Positions 17,515-25,761 of a DNA stretch of 64,000 bases are shown here, piece by piece. The notes beneath the pieces were generated by a model, which saw only the letters and a program-made list of their open reading frames with translations, had not been told where the DNA came from and searched no databases. The stretch comes from Candidatus Accumulibacter sp. ACC003. GTDB taxonomy: Bacteria; Pseudomonadota; Gammaproteobacteria; Burkholderiales; Rhodocyclaceae. A program made the position numbers and the translations under genes. The DNA lies in NCBI RefSeq assembly GCF_907163085.1, contig NZ_CAJQTX010000011.1, positions 1-64,000 of the forward strand, written 5' to 3'. Every line of letters starts with the position of its first letter. The stretch's first letter is position 1.

Positions 17515-18438
17515 TCAGGCCGGCGTTCTGGCCAGAAACTCCCGACCCTGCAGCAGCAGCTCACCCGAGCGCCCCGGCAGCGTCCCCCAGACGATTTCGT
17601 GACGTGGCAGGTGGTAGGCGTCGAGGCCGGCACGGAGCTGGCGTAGCGTGCTCAGCGTATAGCCTTGCTGCTGCCAGCCGAGGATGAGCTTTTCGAGCAC
17701 TGGCAGCAGTTTCATTCCTTCTAGTTCGGCGTGCAGCGTGAACACGTGCCCGGCGGCGGGCGCTGTGCGCGTCAGGTCGAGCAGGTGCTGGTGGACCTTG
17801 TCTTCGTTGAGACCGTCGATGCCGATCAACTCGTCTAGCGTCGGCAGCGTCGTCGGCAGTTGCGGGCAGGCGACGACTTCGGCGTTCCATACCGGCATGA
17901 AGGGGTGGCGGCCGCGGCAGTCAGAGGAGTGGCTGAATCCCAGGCCTTGCGTCAGGCGCAGCGCTTGCGCGTTCATCTGCCAGCCGGCGGCGCCGTGGAC
18001 GCTCGCCGGCTCGCCGAAGACTTCCTGGTAGCGCTTGCTGGCACGTTCCATCTCGCGTTCGGTCCAGCGCACCTTGGCGTGGCGAACGCCGTCCTGCCAG
18101 CGGATGTGGTCCCAGCAGTGGATGCCGGTCTCGAAACCGGCGGCGGCGACGCCGCGCAGGATGTCGGCGCAGCGGCGGCCGATGTCGGGTCCCGGCAGCA
18201 GCGTGCCGTAGAGCAGCGTCTGCAAGCCGTAGTGTTCGAGCACCGACGTTCGTGACACCTTCTGCATGAAGCCGCGGCGGAAGACGCGCTTGATCGCGCG
18301 GCCGGTGTGGTCGGGACCGAGCGAGAACAGGAAGGTGGCGTCGGCGTGGTGCCGGCGCAGCAGTTCGACCAGCCGCGGCACGCCGATCAGCGTGCCGCGG
18401 TAGGTGTCGACGTCGATCTTGAGGACGAGTGCGGGCAT
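17515..18438 (-). CDS. arnD: ArnD, undecaprenyl-P-Ara4FN deformylase
   Basis: A 307-residue polysaccharide deacetylase-fold enzyme. It removes the formyl group from undecaprenyl-phosphate-L-Ara4FN at the inner membrane, making transfer irreversible. The metal-site motifs are LKIDVDTYRGT at the N-terminus and ETGIHCWDHIRWQDG near residue 105. LFSLGPDHTGRAI, SVHGAAGWQMN, SHSSDCRGRHPFMPVW and VFTLHAELEG match the ArnD family order. It follows the ArnA-type decarboxylase gene by about 19 bases. Confidence 0.9.
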   Translation of the reverse strand: MPALVLKIDVDTYRGTLIGVPRLVELLRRHHADATFLFSLGPDHTGRAIKRVFRRGFMQKVSRTSVLEHYGLQTLLYGTLLPGPDIGRRCADILRGVAAAGFETGIHCWDHIRWQDGVRHAKVRWTEREMERASKRYQEVFGEPASVHGAAGWQMNAQALRLTQGLGFSHSSDCRGRHPFMPVWNAEVVACPQLPTTLPTLDELIGIDGLNEDKVHQHLLDLTRTAPAAGHVFTLHAELEGMKLLPVLEKLILGWQQQGYTLSTLRQLRAGLDAYHLPRHEIVWGTLPGRSGELLLQGREFLARTPA

Positions 18439-18457
18439 GAATCGGGCGGGCGCGCCG

Positions 18458-19501
18458 TCAGTCCATCAGGCGGCGGGCGCTGGCGACGTCGCCGCGGTAG
18501 GCGTCGAAGATGCCGCGCAGCGCGTCCTCGAAAGCGACCTGTGGCGCCCAGTCGAGGTCGGCCATGGTGTTGGTGATCTTTGGCACGCGGTGCTGCGTGT
18601 CCTGGTAGCCCTTGCCGTAGTACGCGGCCGACGTCGTTTCGACGACGCTGACCTTGGCCGCCGAGTCGGCGTATTCGGGGTACTGCCGGGCGAGGTCGAG
18701 CATCAGCGTCGCCAGTTCGCGGATCGAGTAGTTATTCGCCGGATTGCCGATGTTGTAGATCTTGCCGTCGGCAATGCCATCGACGTTGGCGATGATCTTC
18801 ATCAACGCGTCGATGCCGTCGCTGACGTAGGTGAAGGAACGCTTCTGCGCGCCGCCGTCGACCAGCTTGATCGGTTCGCCGCGGACGATGTGGCCGAGGA
18901 ACTGGGTGATCACCCGCGACGATCCTTCCTTCGGCGTATGGATCGAGTCGAGGCCGGGGCCGATCCAGTTGAACGGCCGGAAGAGCGTGTATTGCAGGCC
19001 TTCCTGCTGGCCGTAGGCGTGGATCACGCGGTCCATCATCTGTTTGGCGCAGGCGTAGATCCAGCGTGGCTTGTTGATCGGGCCGTAGATCAGCGGCGAC
19101 GTCTCGGGGTCGAATTCGGGGTCCTGGCTCATGCCGTAGACCTCCGAGGTCGATGGGAAGATGACGCGTTTCTTGTACTTGACGGCGTGCCGGATGATCG
19201 GCAGGTTGGCCTCGAAGTCGAGTTCGAAGACGCGCAGTGGCTCGGTGACGTAGGTCGCCGGCGTGGCGATGGCGACCAGCGGCAGGATCACGTCGCATTT
19301 GCGGACGTGATACTCGATCCACTCCTTGCTGATCATGATGTCGCCTTCGAAGAAGTGAAAGCGCGGATCGTCGAGCAGGTCGGTGACGCGCTCGCGGTTG
19401 ACGTCCATGCCGTGCACTTCCCAGTCGGTGGTTGCCAGGATGCGTTTGGAGAGGTGATGGCCGATGAAGCCATTGACGCCGAGGATCAGGATTTTTTTCA
19501 T
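18458..19501 (-). CDS. arnA: UDP-glucuronate decarboxylase (ArnA C-terminal domain as a separate gene)
   Basis: A 347-residue short-chain dehydrogenase equivalent to residues of about 315-660 of E. coli ArnA. It oxidatively decarboxylates UDP-glucuronate to UDP-4-keto-pentose with NAD. Seen: the Rossmann motif ILILGVNGFIGHHLSKR, catalytic PSTSEVYG (Ser-Glu pair of ArnA), YACAK (Tyr-xxx-Lys) and DGGAQKRSFTYVSDG containing the catalytic Arg. It has no formyltransferase domain; that is encoded separately just upstream (stop-to-start gap about 11 bases). The start at 19501 puts the Rossmann motif at residue 4, as expected. Confidence 0.9.
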   Translation of the reverse strand: MKKILILGVNGFIGHHLSKRILATTDWEVHGMDVNRERVTDLLDDPRFHFFEGDIMISKEWIEYHVRKCDVILPLVAIATPATYVTEPLRVFELDFEANLPIIRHAVKYKKRVIFPSTSEVYGMSQDPEFDPETSPLIYGPINKPRWIYACAKQMMDRVIHAYGQQEGLQYTLFRPFNWIGPGLDSIHTPKEGSSRVITQFLGHIVRGEPIKLVDGGAQKRSFTYVSDGIDALMKIIANVDGIADGKIYNIGNPANNYSIRELATLMLDLARQYPEYADSAAKVSVVETTSAAYYGKGYQDTQHRVPKITNTMADLDWAPQVAFEDALRGIFDAYRGDVASARRLMD

Positions 19502-19512
19502 GGGGGCCAGTC

Positions 19513-20478
19513 TCAGGAGATGGGTGGGAGGGGTGGCAGCAGCGGCACAGGGTTCTGGCCGAGACGCGCAGGCAGCGCGGTCGGTGCGAGCGCTTGACCG
19601 TCGACTTCGAGTGCGAGAATGCGTAGCACGCCGCCGTCGCCGCAACGCGCCAGCAGTTGCTGGTCATCGATAAACAGCTCGGGGCAAGCGCTCGGTCCGC
19701 GCGGCACCTGCGTCTGCGAGGCGCTGCGGGTGATGACGACGCGCCGGTCGGCGAAGTCGAAGAAGGCGCCGGGGTAGGGCGGTGCGACGGCGCGAATCAG
19801 GTTGTGCACGACGGCGGCCGGCTGCTGCCAGTCTATGCGTCCGTCTTCGGGGCGGCGGCCGCTGAAATAGCTGCCGGCACCGGGCTCGGGCAGCGTGTGC
19901 GGCGCCCTGCCGGCGAGCAACGCCGGCAAGACCCGGTCGAGCGTCATTTCGGCGGCGACGGTGAGCTTGGCGAAGACTTCGCCGGCGGTGTCGTCGGGCA
20001 GGATCGGTACCGCTTGTTGGCCAACGATCTCGCCGGCGTCGGGCTTTTCGACCATCCGGTGCAGCGTCGCGCCGGTCTCGCGTTCGCCGTGGATCAGCGC
20101 CCAGTTCACCGGTACGCGGCCGCGGTAGCTGGGCAGCAGCGAGCCGTGCATGTTGTAGCCGCCGCGCGTCGGCACGGCCAGCAGCGCCGGTTTGAGCATC
20201 AGCCGGTAGTAGAACGAGAAGAAGAAGTCGGGCCGCAGTGCCTGCACGCGGGCGACGAAGTCGGGCGCGTTGGGGTCGTCGGGCGTCGCCACCGGCAAGC
20301 GGTAGTCGCTGGCCAGGTCGGCGACGCTTTCGAACCAGATTTTTTCGCTCGGGTTGTCGTGGTGCGTCACCACCAGCGCGACGTCGACGCCGTGCGCCAG
20401 CAGCACGCGCAGGCACCGTACGCCGACCTGGTGGTAGGCGAAGACGACCGCTCTTGGCGCTGGCGACGCGGCACTCAT
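19513..20478 (-). CDS. arnA: UDP-Ara4N formyltransferase (ArnA N-terminal domain as a separate gene)
   Basis: A 321-residue methionyl-tRNA-formyltransferase-fold enzyme that formylates UDP-Ara4N using 10-formyl-tetrahydrofolate. The active-site Asn/His/Asp of ArnA are visible in YNMHGSLLPSYRGRVPVNWA and VEKPDAGEIVGQQAV. The C-terminal beta-barrel ends in a Pro-rich tail (VPLLPPLPPIS). The ATG at 20478 overlaps the arnC stop (ATGA), so translation is coupled; the longer open frame upstream is a chance extension inside arnC. Confidence 0.9.
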   Translation of the reverse strand: MSAASPAPRAVVFAYHQVGVRCLRVLLAHGVDVALVVTHHDNPSEKIWFESVADLASDYRLPVATPDDPNAPDFVARVQALRPDFFFSFYYRLMLKPALLAVPTRGGYNMHGSLLPSYRGRVPVNWALIHGERETGATLHRMVEKPDAGEIVGQQAVPILPDDTAGEVFAKLTVAAEMTLDRVLPALLAGRAPHTLPEPGAGSYFSGRRPEDGRIDWQQPAAVVHNLIRAVAPPYPGAFFDFADRRVVITRSASQTQVPRGPSACPELFIDDQQLLARCGDGGVLRILALEVDGQALAPTALPARLGQNPVPLLPPLPPIS

Positions 20479-21413
20479 TCCTTGCTTTCCAGGACGGCGT
20501 CGATCAGGTAGCGCGGGCGGTGGCGAACCTGCTGGTAGACGCGGCCGACGTATTCGCCGAGTAGGCCGATGCCGAACAGCGCCAGGCCGATCAGGAAGAA
20601 CATCAGTGCGAAGAGCGTGAACAGTCCTTCGGCCTCGGGGCCGACGATCAGCCGGCGAACGATCAGCAGCACGAACAGCGCCGCCGAAGCGAGCGAGAGG
20701 ATGATGCCGAGCATCGAGAACCATTGCAGCGGTACCAGCGAAAAACCCGTCATCAGGTCGAAGTTCAGGCGAATCAGGCTGTACAGCGAATACTTCGATT
20801 CGCCGGCGGCGCGCTCCTCGTGTTCGACGACCACCTCGGTCGGGTTGATGGCAAAGGTGTAGGCCAGCGCCGGGATGAAGGTGCTGACTTCCTGGCACGA
20901 ATTGATGGCATTGACCACCTTGCGCGAGTAGGCGCGCAGCATGTTGCCCTGGTCGGTGATGCGGATGCGGGTGATTTTCTCGCGCAGGTAGTTCATCGCC
21001 TTCGACGCGCCGCTGCGAAAAGCGCTGTCCTGGCGCTTGCGGCGGATGCTGCCGACGTAGTCGTGGCCTTCGTGCATCTTGGCGATCAGCTTGCCGATTT
21101 CCTCGGGCGGGTTCTGCAGGTCGGCGTCGAGGGTGACGATGATCTGGCCGCGCGCGTGCTCGAAGCCGGCCATGATCGCCATGTGCTGGCCGGCGTTGGC
21201 GGCGAGCAGAATCGCGCGGGTGACGTCCGGACGCCGCTCGAACTGCTCGCGCAGCAGTGCCGCCGAGCGATCGCGGCTGCCGTCGTTGACGAAAATCACC
21301 TCGTAGGGAGTGCCGAGCGCGTCGAGCGCCGGGTACAGGCGGGCGAACAGCGGCGGCAGACCGTCCTCTTCGTTATAGATCGGGATGACGACGGAGATTT
21401 CGGGGGAGATCAT
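20475..21413 (-). CDS. arnC: ArnC, undecaprenyl-phosphate Ara4FN glycosyltransferase
   Basis: A 312-residue GT2 glycosyltransferase that moves Ara4FN from UDP to undecaprenyl phosphate. The N-terminal nucleotide-sugar domain shows ISVVIPIYNEEDGLPPLF, FVNDGSRDRSAALL and ILAANAGQHMAIMAGFEHARG, with the metal site in LDADLQNPPEEI. Two C-terminal membrane helices follow (FSMLGIILSLASAALFVLLI and LFTLFALMFFLIGLALFGIG). Length and layout match the family. The gene follows arnB by about 10 bases. Confidence 0.9.
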   Translation of the reverse strand: MISPEISVVIPIYNEEDGLPPLFARLYPALDALGTPYEVIFVNDGSRDRSAALLREQFERRPDVTRAILLAANAGQHMAIMAGFEHARGQIIVTLDADLQNPPEEIGKLIAKMHEGHDYVGSIRRKRQDSAFRSGASKAMNYLREKITRIRITDQGNMLRAYSRKVVNAINSCQEVSTFIPALAYTFAINPTEVVVEHEERAAGESKYSLYSLIRLNFDLMTGFSLVPLQWFSMLGIILSLASAALFVLLIVRRLIVGPEAEGLFTLFALMFFLIGLALFGIGLLGEYVGRVYQQVRHRPRYLIDAVLESKE

Positions 21414-21423
21414 GGCGGCTACC

Positions 21424-22551
21424 TCAAGACCTGAGGACGATCGTCAGCGCGGTGCACACGCGGTCGACGTCGGCGTCGCTCATGGTTGGGAAAAGCGGCA
21501 GGGTCACGGTTCTCGCGCCAACGCTCTCGGCGTGCGGGAACTGCCCGTCGTGGAAGCCGAGCTCGCGGTAGAGCGTAAACAGGTGCAGCGCCGGGTAATG
21601 GACGCCGACGGCGATGCCCATCTCGCGCATCGCGGCAATGAACTCGCCGCGGTCTCTGTCGGCTGGCAGCAGCGCCTGGAACATGTGCCAGTTGCCGTTC
21701 TCGAATTCGGCTGGCGGCAACTCCAGGCCCATTTGCAGGCACAGCACCCGATCGAGGTGCTCAAAGTACAGGCGCGCCAGCGCGCGGCGGCGAGCGGTAA
21801 ATTCCTGCAGGCGCTTGAGCTGGCCGAGACCGACCGCGGCGGCGACGTCGGTGAGGTTGAACTTGCCGCCGAGGACGTCGACGTCCATGCCGCCGTCGGC
21901 GAAGCGCCTGACGCCCTGCAGGCGCAGTCGCTCGCAGAGCGCCGGGTCGATATCGGCCGGCAGTACCAGCGCGCCGCCCTCGCAACTGGTGACGTTCTTG
22001 TTGGCGTGGAAGCTGAACGAGACAAAGTCGCCGCCAACGCCGATCGGCTGGCCGTTCCACGACGCGCCGATCGATTGCGCGGCGTCTTCGACGACGCGCA
22101 GCTGGTGGCGTCCGGCGATGGCATAAAGCTGGTCGCGGTCCACCGGCACGCCGGCCAGGTCGACCGGCAGCAGCACTTTGCTGCGCGGCGTGATCGTCGC
22201 TTCGATCGCCGCCAGGTCGATGTTGCGTGTTCTCGGGTCGATGTCGACCAGCACCGGTGTGGCGCCGACTTCGAGGATCACGTTGGCCGTCGCCACCCAG
22301 GTCAGCGGCGTCGTGATCACCTCGTCGCCGGCACCGACGCCGGCCAGGCGCAGAGCGACTTCGAGCGTCGCCGTTCCGGAGTTGAAGGCGCGCACCGGGC
22401 GGCCGCCGCAGAGCTCGGAGAGCGCCGCTTCGAAAGCCTGCACCTGCGGGCCACTGGTGATCCAGCCCGAGCGCAGCACCTCGCAGACCGCGGCGATCGT
22501 TTCCTCGTCGATCGTCGGCCGGGTGATCGGCAGCAGCGGCGGCGCGATCAT
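21424..22551 (-). CDS. arnB: ArnB, UDP-4-amino-4-deoxy-L-arabinose aminotransferase
   Basis: A 375-residue PLP-dependent DegT/DnrJ/EryC1 aminotransferase that converts UDP-4-keto-pentose to UDP-L-Ara4N using glutamate. Seen: AFNSGTATLEVALRLAGVG (phosphate pocket), ITTPLTWVATANVILEVGA, VVEDAAQSIGASW and the PLP-lysine segment SFHANKNVTSCEGGALV. The start overlaps the stop of the SMR gene (ATGA at 22548-22551), so the operon is tightly coupled. The longer frame starting at 22965 is not needed. Confidence 0.92.
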   Translation of the reverse strand: MIAPPLLPITRPTIDEETIAAVCEVLRSGWITSGPQVQAFEAALSELCGGRPVRAFNSGTATLEVALRLAGVGAGDEVITTPLTWVATANVILEVGATPVLVDIDPRTRNIDLAAIEATITPRSKVLLPVDLAGVPVDRDQLYAIAGRHQLRVVEDAAQSIGASWNGQPIGVGGDFVSFSFHANKNVTSCEGGALVLPADIDPALCERLRLQGVRRFADGGMDVDVLGGKFNLTDVAAAVGLGQLKRLQEFTARRRALARLYFEHLDRVLCLQMGLELPPAEFENGNWHMFQALLPADRDRGEFIAAMREMGIAVGVHYPALHLFTLYRELGFHDGQFPHAESVGARTVTLPLFPTMSDADVDRVCTALTIVLRS

Positions 22552-22919
22552 GAGTTGGCCACCAGGACGACGCCGACGATAATGAAGCCGATGCCGAGCA
22601 TCTTCTGCAGCACCAGTAGCTCGCCGAACCAGTAGTGGGCGATCAGCGCGTTGACCACGTAGCCGATCGACAGCATCGGGTAGGCAATGCTCACCGGCAC
22701 GCGCGACAGCGCCATGATCCACACCACGACGCTGATCGCGTAGCACGCCAGGCCGCCGATGATCGGCGGCTGCCCGGCGATCTTGATGCCAATCGGCACG
22801 ACGTTGGCGAGTGAAAAGTCGAAGTGGCCGATGGCGTTGGTGCCGGCTTTGAGCAGCAGCTGCGCGGCGGCGTTGAGCAGCACCCCGGTGAGGACCAGGG
22901 CGAAGGCGATAGGAGTCAT
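22548..22919 (-). CDS. SMR/EamA-type Ara4N-lipid flippase (ArnE/ArnF-like)
   Basis: A 123-residue four-helix membrane protein: PIAFALVLTGVLLNAAAQLL, GGLACYAISVVVWIMAL, SIAYPMLSIGYVVNALIAH and MLGIGFIIVGVVLVANS. This is the size and layout of small multidrug-resistance-like ArnE/ArnF, which flip undecaprenyl-P-Ara4N across the inner membrane. Enterobacteria use an ArnE-ArnF heterodimer; only one such gene is here, so a homodimer is inferred. It overlaps arnT by four bases upstream and arnB by four bases downstream. Confidence 0.8.
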   Translation of the reverse strand: MTPIAFALVLTGVLLNAAAQLLLKAGTNAIGHFDFSLANVVPIGIKIAGQPPIIGGLACYAISVVVWIMALSRVPVSIAYPMLSIGYVVNALIAHYWFGELLVLQKMLGIGFIIVGVVLVANS

Positions 22920-24673
22920 TTGGGTTTTGCATCTCCGGTACAGGCCGCGCCGCTGGCGGGGCCATTCAAGGAAGGCGATGGTGCGCCGGGTATGGCCGGT
23001 ACACCTGGACAGTCGCCCTTGGTGTCGGTCGCCGGTGCGGCTGCACCGGCGGGCTTTTCGGTGAGAACGTAGCGCCGGTCGCGGGCGATTTCGGTCATCG
23101 GCAGACCGCCGGCCAGCAGCCGCTCGAAGACGTCGATGGTCATCACCGCGTAGGCCTCCGGGTGCTGGTACCAGCGGCGCTCGAACTCGGCGACGGTGGC
23201 AATCCATTTTTCGGGCTCCTGCTCGATGCCGAACGACAGCTCGTTCTCGTTCTGGACCATGGTCAGCGTACGGCCGAGATAGAAGGGCAGCGTTTGCTCG
23301 TAATAGAGCACGCTATAGAAGGGCAGGCCGGGCTTCAGGCGCGGCAGCGCCTGCGCCGCCAGGCTCTTGGCCGAGCTGTAGGTCGACACGTGCTCGTGGC
23401 CGAGCAGCGCGGCGCTGGTGCTCAGGCAACCGCCGATGGCCAGCAGCGCCGCCGCCGCGGCGTTGCGCCGTTTCCAGACCAGCAAGCCGGCCAGGACGAT
23501 GCTCGCCAGCGCCAGCGCGGCGGCGGCGAGCAGCCACTTGAGGACGCCCTGCAGCATTTCCAGCGAGTACGACTCGCCAGCCAGGCTCAGTACGCGCGGC
23601 GCCATCGCCAGCGCGGCGAGCGCGACGATCGCCAGCACGCCGAGATGAAGCAGCCAGGCGCGTCGCGACAGCCTGGCGATCTGGCGACCGCCAAGCAGCG
23701 CCAGCGCCGGGAAGACCGGCACGATGTAAGGCGCCATCTTCGAACTCGAAACGCTGAAGAATGCGAAGGTGGCGACGATCCACAGCAGCAGAAAACGCTC
23801 GGGATTGAAGCCGCCGGCGACCTTGCGGCCCCAGGACCTGACCAGCGCGTGCACCAGCAGCAGCGTCCACGGCAGCGCGCCGAGCGCATAGACGGCGAGG
23901 AAATACCAGCCCGGCTCGTCGCGGCGGTGCACTTCGGTCAGGAAGCGATCGACGTGTTCGTGGATGAAGAAAAATTGCGGAAACTCGGGGTTGGCCAGCG
24001 AAACGGCGACGAACCACGGCGCCGTGATCGCCAGGAACAAGGCCAGTCCGCTTAAGGGTGCGAGCCGCCGCCACGGCGACACGTCGCGGTTGAGCAAGGT
24101 GTAGCCGAGCAGCGCGGCGCCGACCAGCACCAGCGCCACCAGGCCCTTGGAGAGCACCGCCAGCGCCAGTCCGGTCCAGGCCAGCAGCATCCAGCGGCGG
24201 CTGGCGTCGCGCTCACCCTGCTGCGCGAAGAGAAAACCGGTCCACGCCACCTGCAGGAAAAACGACAAGCCCATGTCGAGGGTGATCAGGTGGCCGAGAA
24301 CGACGAACAGCAGCGAGCTGCCGAGGATCGCCGCTGCCAGGTGTCCGGCCGGCGCTCCCCACAGCCGTCGTCCGGTCCACCAGGCGAGGACGACGCTCAG
24401 GAAACCCGTCAGCGCCGGCCACAGCCTGGCGGTCCATTCGCTGATCCCAAAGAGCTGGTAGCCGCTTGCCGTCGCCCAGTACTGCAGCGCCGGTTTTTCG
24501 AAGTACTTGAAGTCGTTGAGCCGTGGCGTCAGCCAATCGCCGCTGACCAGCATTTCGCGCGGGATTTCGGCGTAACGGCCTTCGTCGGGGCGAACCAGCG
24601 CGCGCTGCCCGAGCGTACCGAACCAGACCGCGGTAAAGGCGATCCAGACGATCAGGATCAGCGCTCTGCTCAT
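22916..24673 (-). CDS. arnT: ArnT, lipid A Ara4N transferase
   Basis: A 585-residue GT83/PMT-like integral membrane glycosyltransferase that adds Ara4N to lipid A phosphates on the periplasmic face. The first periplasmic loop carries the diagnostic RPDEGRYAEIPREMLVSGDW with the acidic DE pair, followed by PRLNDFKYFEKPALQYW. About a dozen hydrophobic segments follow (LAIFLAITAPWFVAV, LGALPWTLLLVHALV), then a soluble C-terminal domain. The last 30 residues (after VLTEKPAG) are Ala/Pro/Gly-rich and look unstructured. It is the first gene of the minus-strand arn cluster, so the promoter should lie between 24674 and about 24900. Confidence 0.92.
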   Translation of the reverse strand: MSRALILIVWIAFTAVWFGTLGQRALVRPDEGRYAEIPREMLVSGDWLTPRLNDFKYFEKPALQYWATASGYQLFGISEWTARLWPALTGFLSVVLAWWTGRRLWGAPAGHLAAAILGSSLLFVVLGHLITLDMGLSFFLQVAWTGFLFAQQGERDASRRWMLLAWTGLALAVLSKGLVALVLVGAALLGYTLLNRDVSPWRRLAPLSGLALFLAITAPWFVAVSLANPEFPQFFFIHEHVDRFLTEVHRRDEPGWYFLAVYALGALPWTLLLVHALVRSWGRKVAGGFNPERFLLLWIVATFAFFSVSSSKMAPYIVPVFPALALLGGRQIARLSRRAWLLHLGVLAIVALAALAMAPRVLSLAGESYSLEMLQGVLKWLLAAAALALASIVLAGLLVWKRRNAAAAALLAIGGCLSTSAALLGHEHVSTYSSAKSLAAQALPRLKPGLPFYSVLYYEQTLPFYLGRTLTMVQNENELSFGIEQEPEKWIATVAEFERRWYQHPEAYAVMTIDVFERLLAGGLPMTEIARDRRYVLTEKPAGAAAPATDTKGDCPGVPAIPGAPSPSLNGPASGAACTGDAKPK

Positions 24674-25208
24674 CCGCCGTTCAGCACGCTGGTCGCGTCT
24701 GGGCTTCGCCGGGCGCGGCGCGGTAACTGCAGCCGCAGCCGCTGGTGAGGCGAAGGTTCATCGGGGAAGGGCTTGTGTTGTGCGAGGCGAGGGGAAGAAG
24801 TGCTGCGTTCGGTGTATCGGGCGGCATTATACACGCTCGCCGGGGCCACTCCTGAGCGCGGCAGGCGACGGCGCATCCGCGCGCACCGGTAGCGCCGGTC
24901 CGGCGATCGGCCGTGTCAGGGCAATCGTCTGGGCTTTTCCGGCCGGCACTACGCGCCGCGACAAGCGCCTGCCCGGCTGCCTGGAATCGGCGGCGATAAG
25001 GTGGCGCGATAAGGTTGCGCGATAAGGCGGCAGGGAAAGCGGGCTGAACAGCGCTGGTGACGAGCCCCTGCTTGCCCTGGCCGGCGGCGGCCTTGCGGCC
25101 CGCGGCTCAGCGAACTCGCGTCGGCGCGGGGGCGGGCGAGGGCGCCAAAACGGCAACCCTTGCCGCCGGGCGCTGCTGGCCGATCAGGCGGGCCCTATTG
25201 GTGCTGTA
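24674..25208. other. Intergenic, probable arn promoter region
   Basis: No frame here has a recognisable family or start signal. It separates arnT from the YjfB-like gene, both on the minus strand. The short repeated ggtggcgcgataaggttgcgcg / cgataagg block at 25000-25030 is noted. No PmrA-type box was identified with confidence. Confidence 0.4.
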
Positions 25209-25403
25209 CTAGGCGACGGTATCGACGCGATTGCCCAGGTTTGGTGGGTTGTTGGGGATCACGTTGGCAGCCGCCTCGATCAGTTGCGAAGCGTGTTGTG
25301 ACTGAATATCCAGGGTCTTCTTCAGCACGGCTGTCTGCACCGTGTCGCTGGTCCTGATCTGGTTCATCTCGGTCGCCGCAGCGGCAATGGCTGATATTTC
25401 CAT
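25209..25403 (-). CDS. YjfB-like putative motility protein
   Basis: A 64-residue protein starting MEISAIAAAATEMNQIRTSD and continuing VQTAVLKKTLDIQSQHASQL, then PNNPPNLGNRVDTVA. Length and pattern match the YjfB family, small helical proteins linked to motility in other bacteria with no known mechanism. A strong AGGAGG lies about eight bases before the 25403 ATG; longer frames ignore it. It stands alone, with no flagellar neighbours in the window. Confidence 0.75.
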   Translation of the reverse strand: MEISAIAAAATEMNQIRTSDTVQTAVLKKTLDIQSQHASQLIEAAANVIPNNPPNLGNRVDTVA

Positions 25404-25761
25404 TCTCACGAGCCTCCTGTGATTGGTCTTCCGGAACCTGTCTCTGCGGCGGTCTCTGCGGCAGGCGACGTTGGTCATGGTGACGGAGCGAATGCAAACA
25501 GTCAATGGGACTGTCTTCCATGCAGCCCTGACGCATGACCTCCCCGAATCGACAGCACTTGCCGGTTACGCCCACTTTCGCCGCCGAGGCGGCCAGATGG
25601 GGGTTGGCTAGCGGCAAGGGAGCGCTTGCGGCGCGGGGGTTTGGTGTTCAGTCAGTGGGACAGGAGAGGTCGAGGGAGCTCCGTTACGATCGCCAGGCGA
25701 GCCTTTCCCGGCGCGGGGTGCGCCGCGCTTGGGAAGATGTGTTGGGCAGGCCTGGGCAAGG

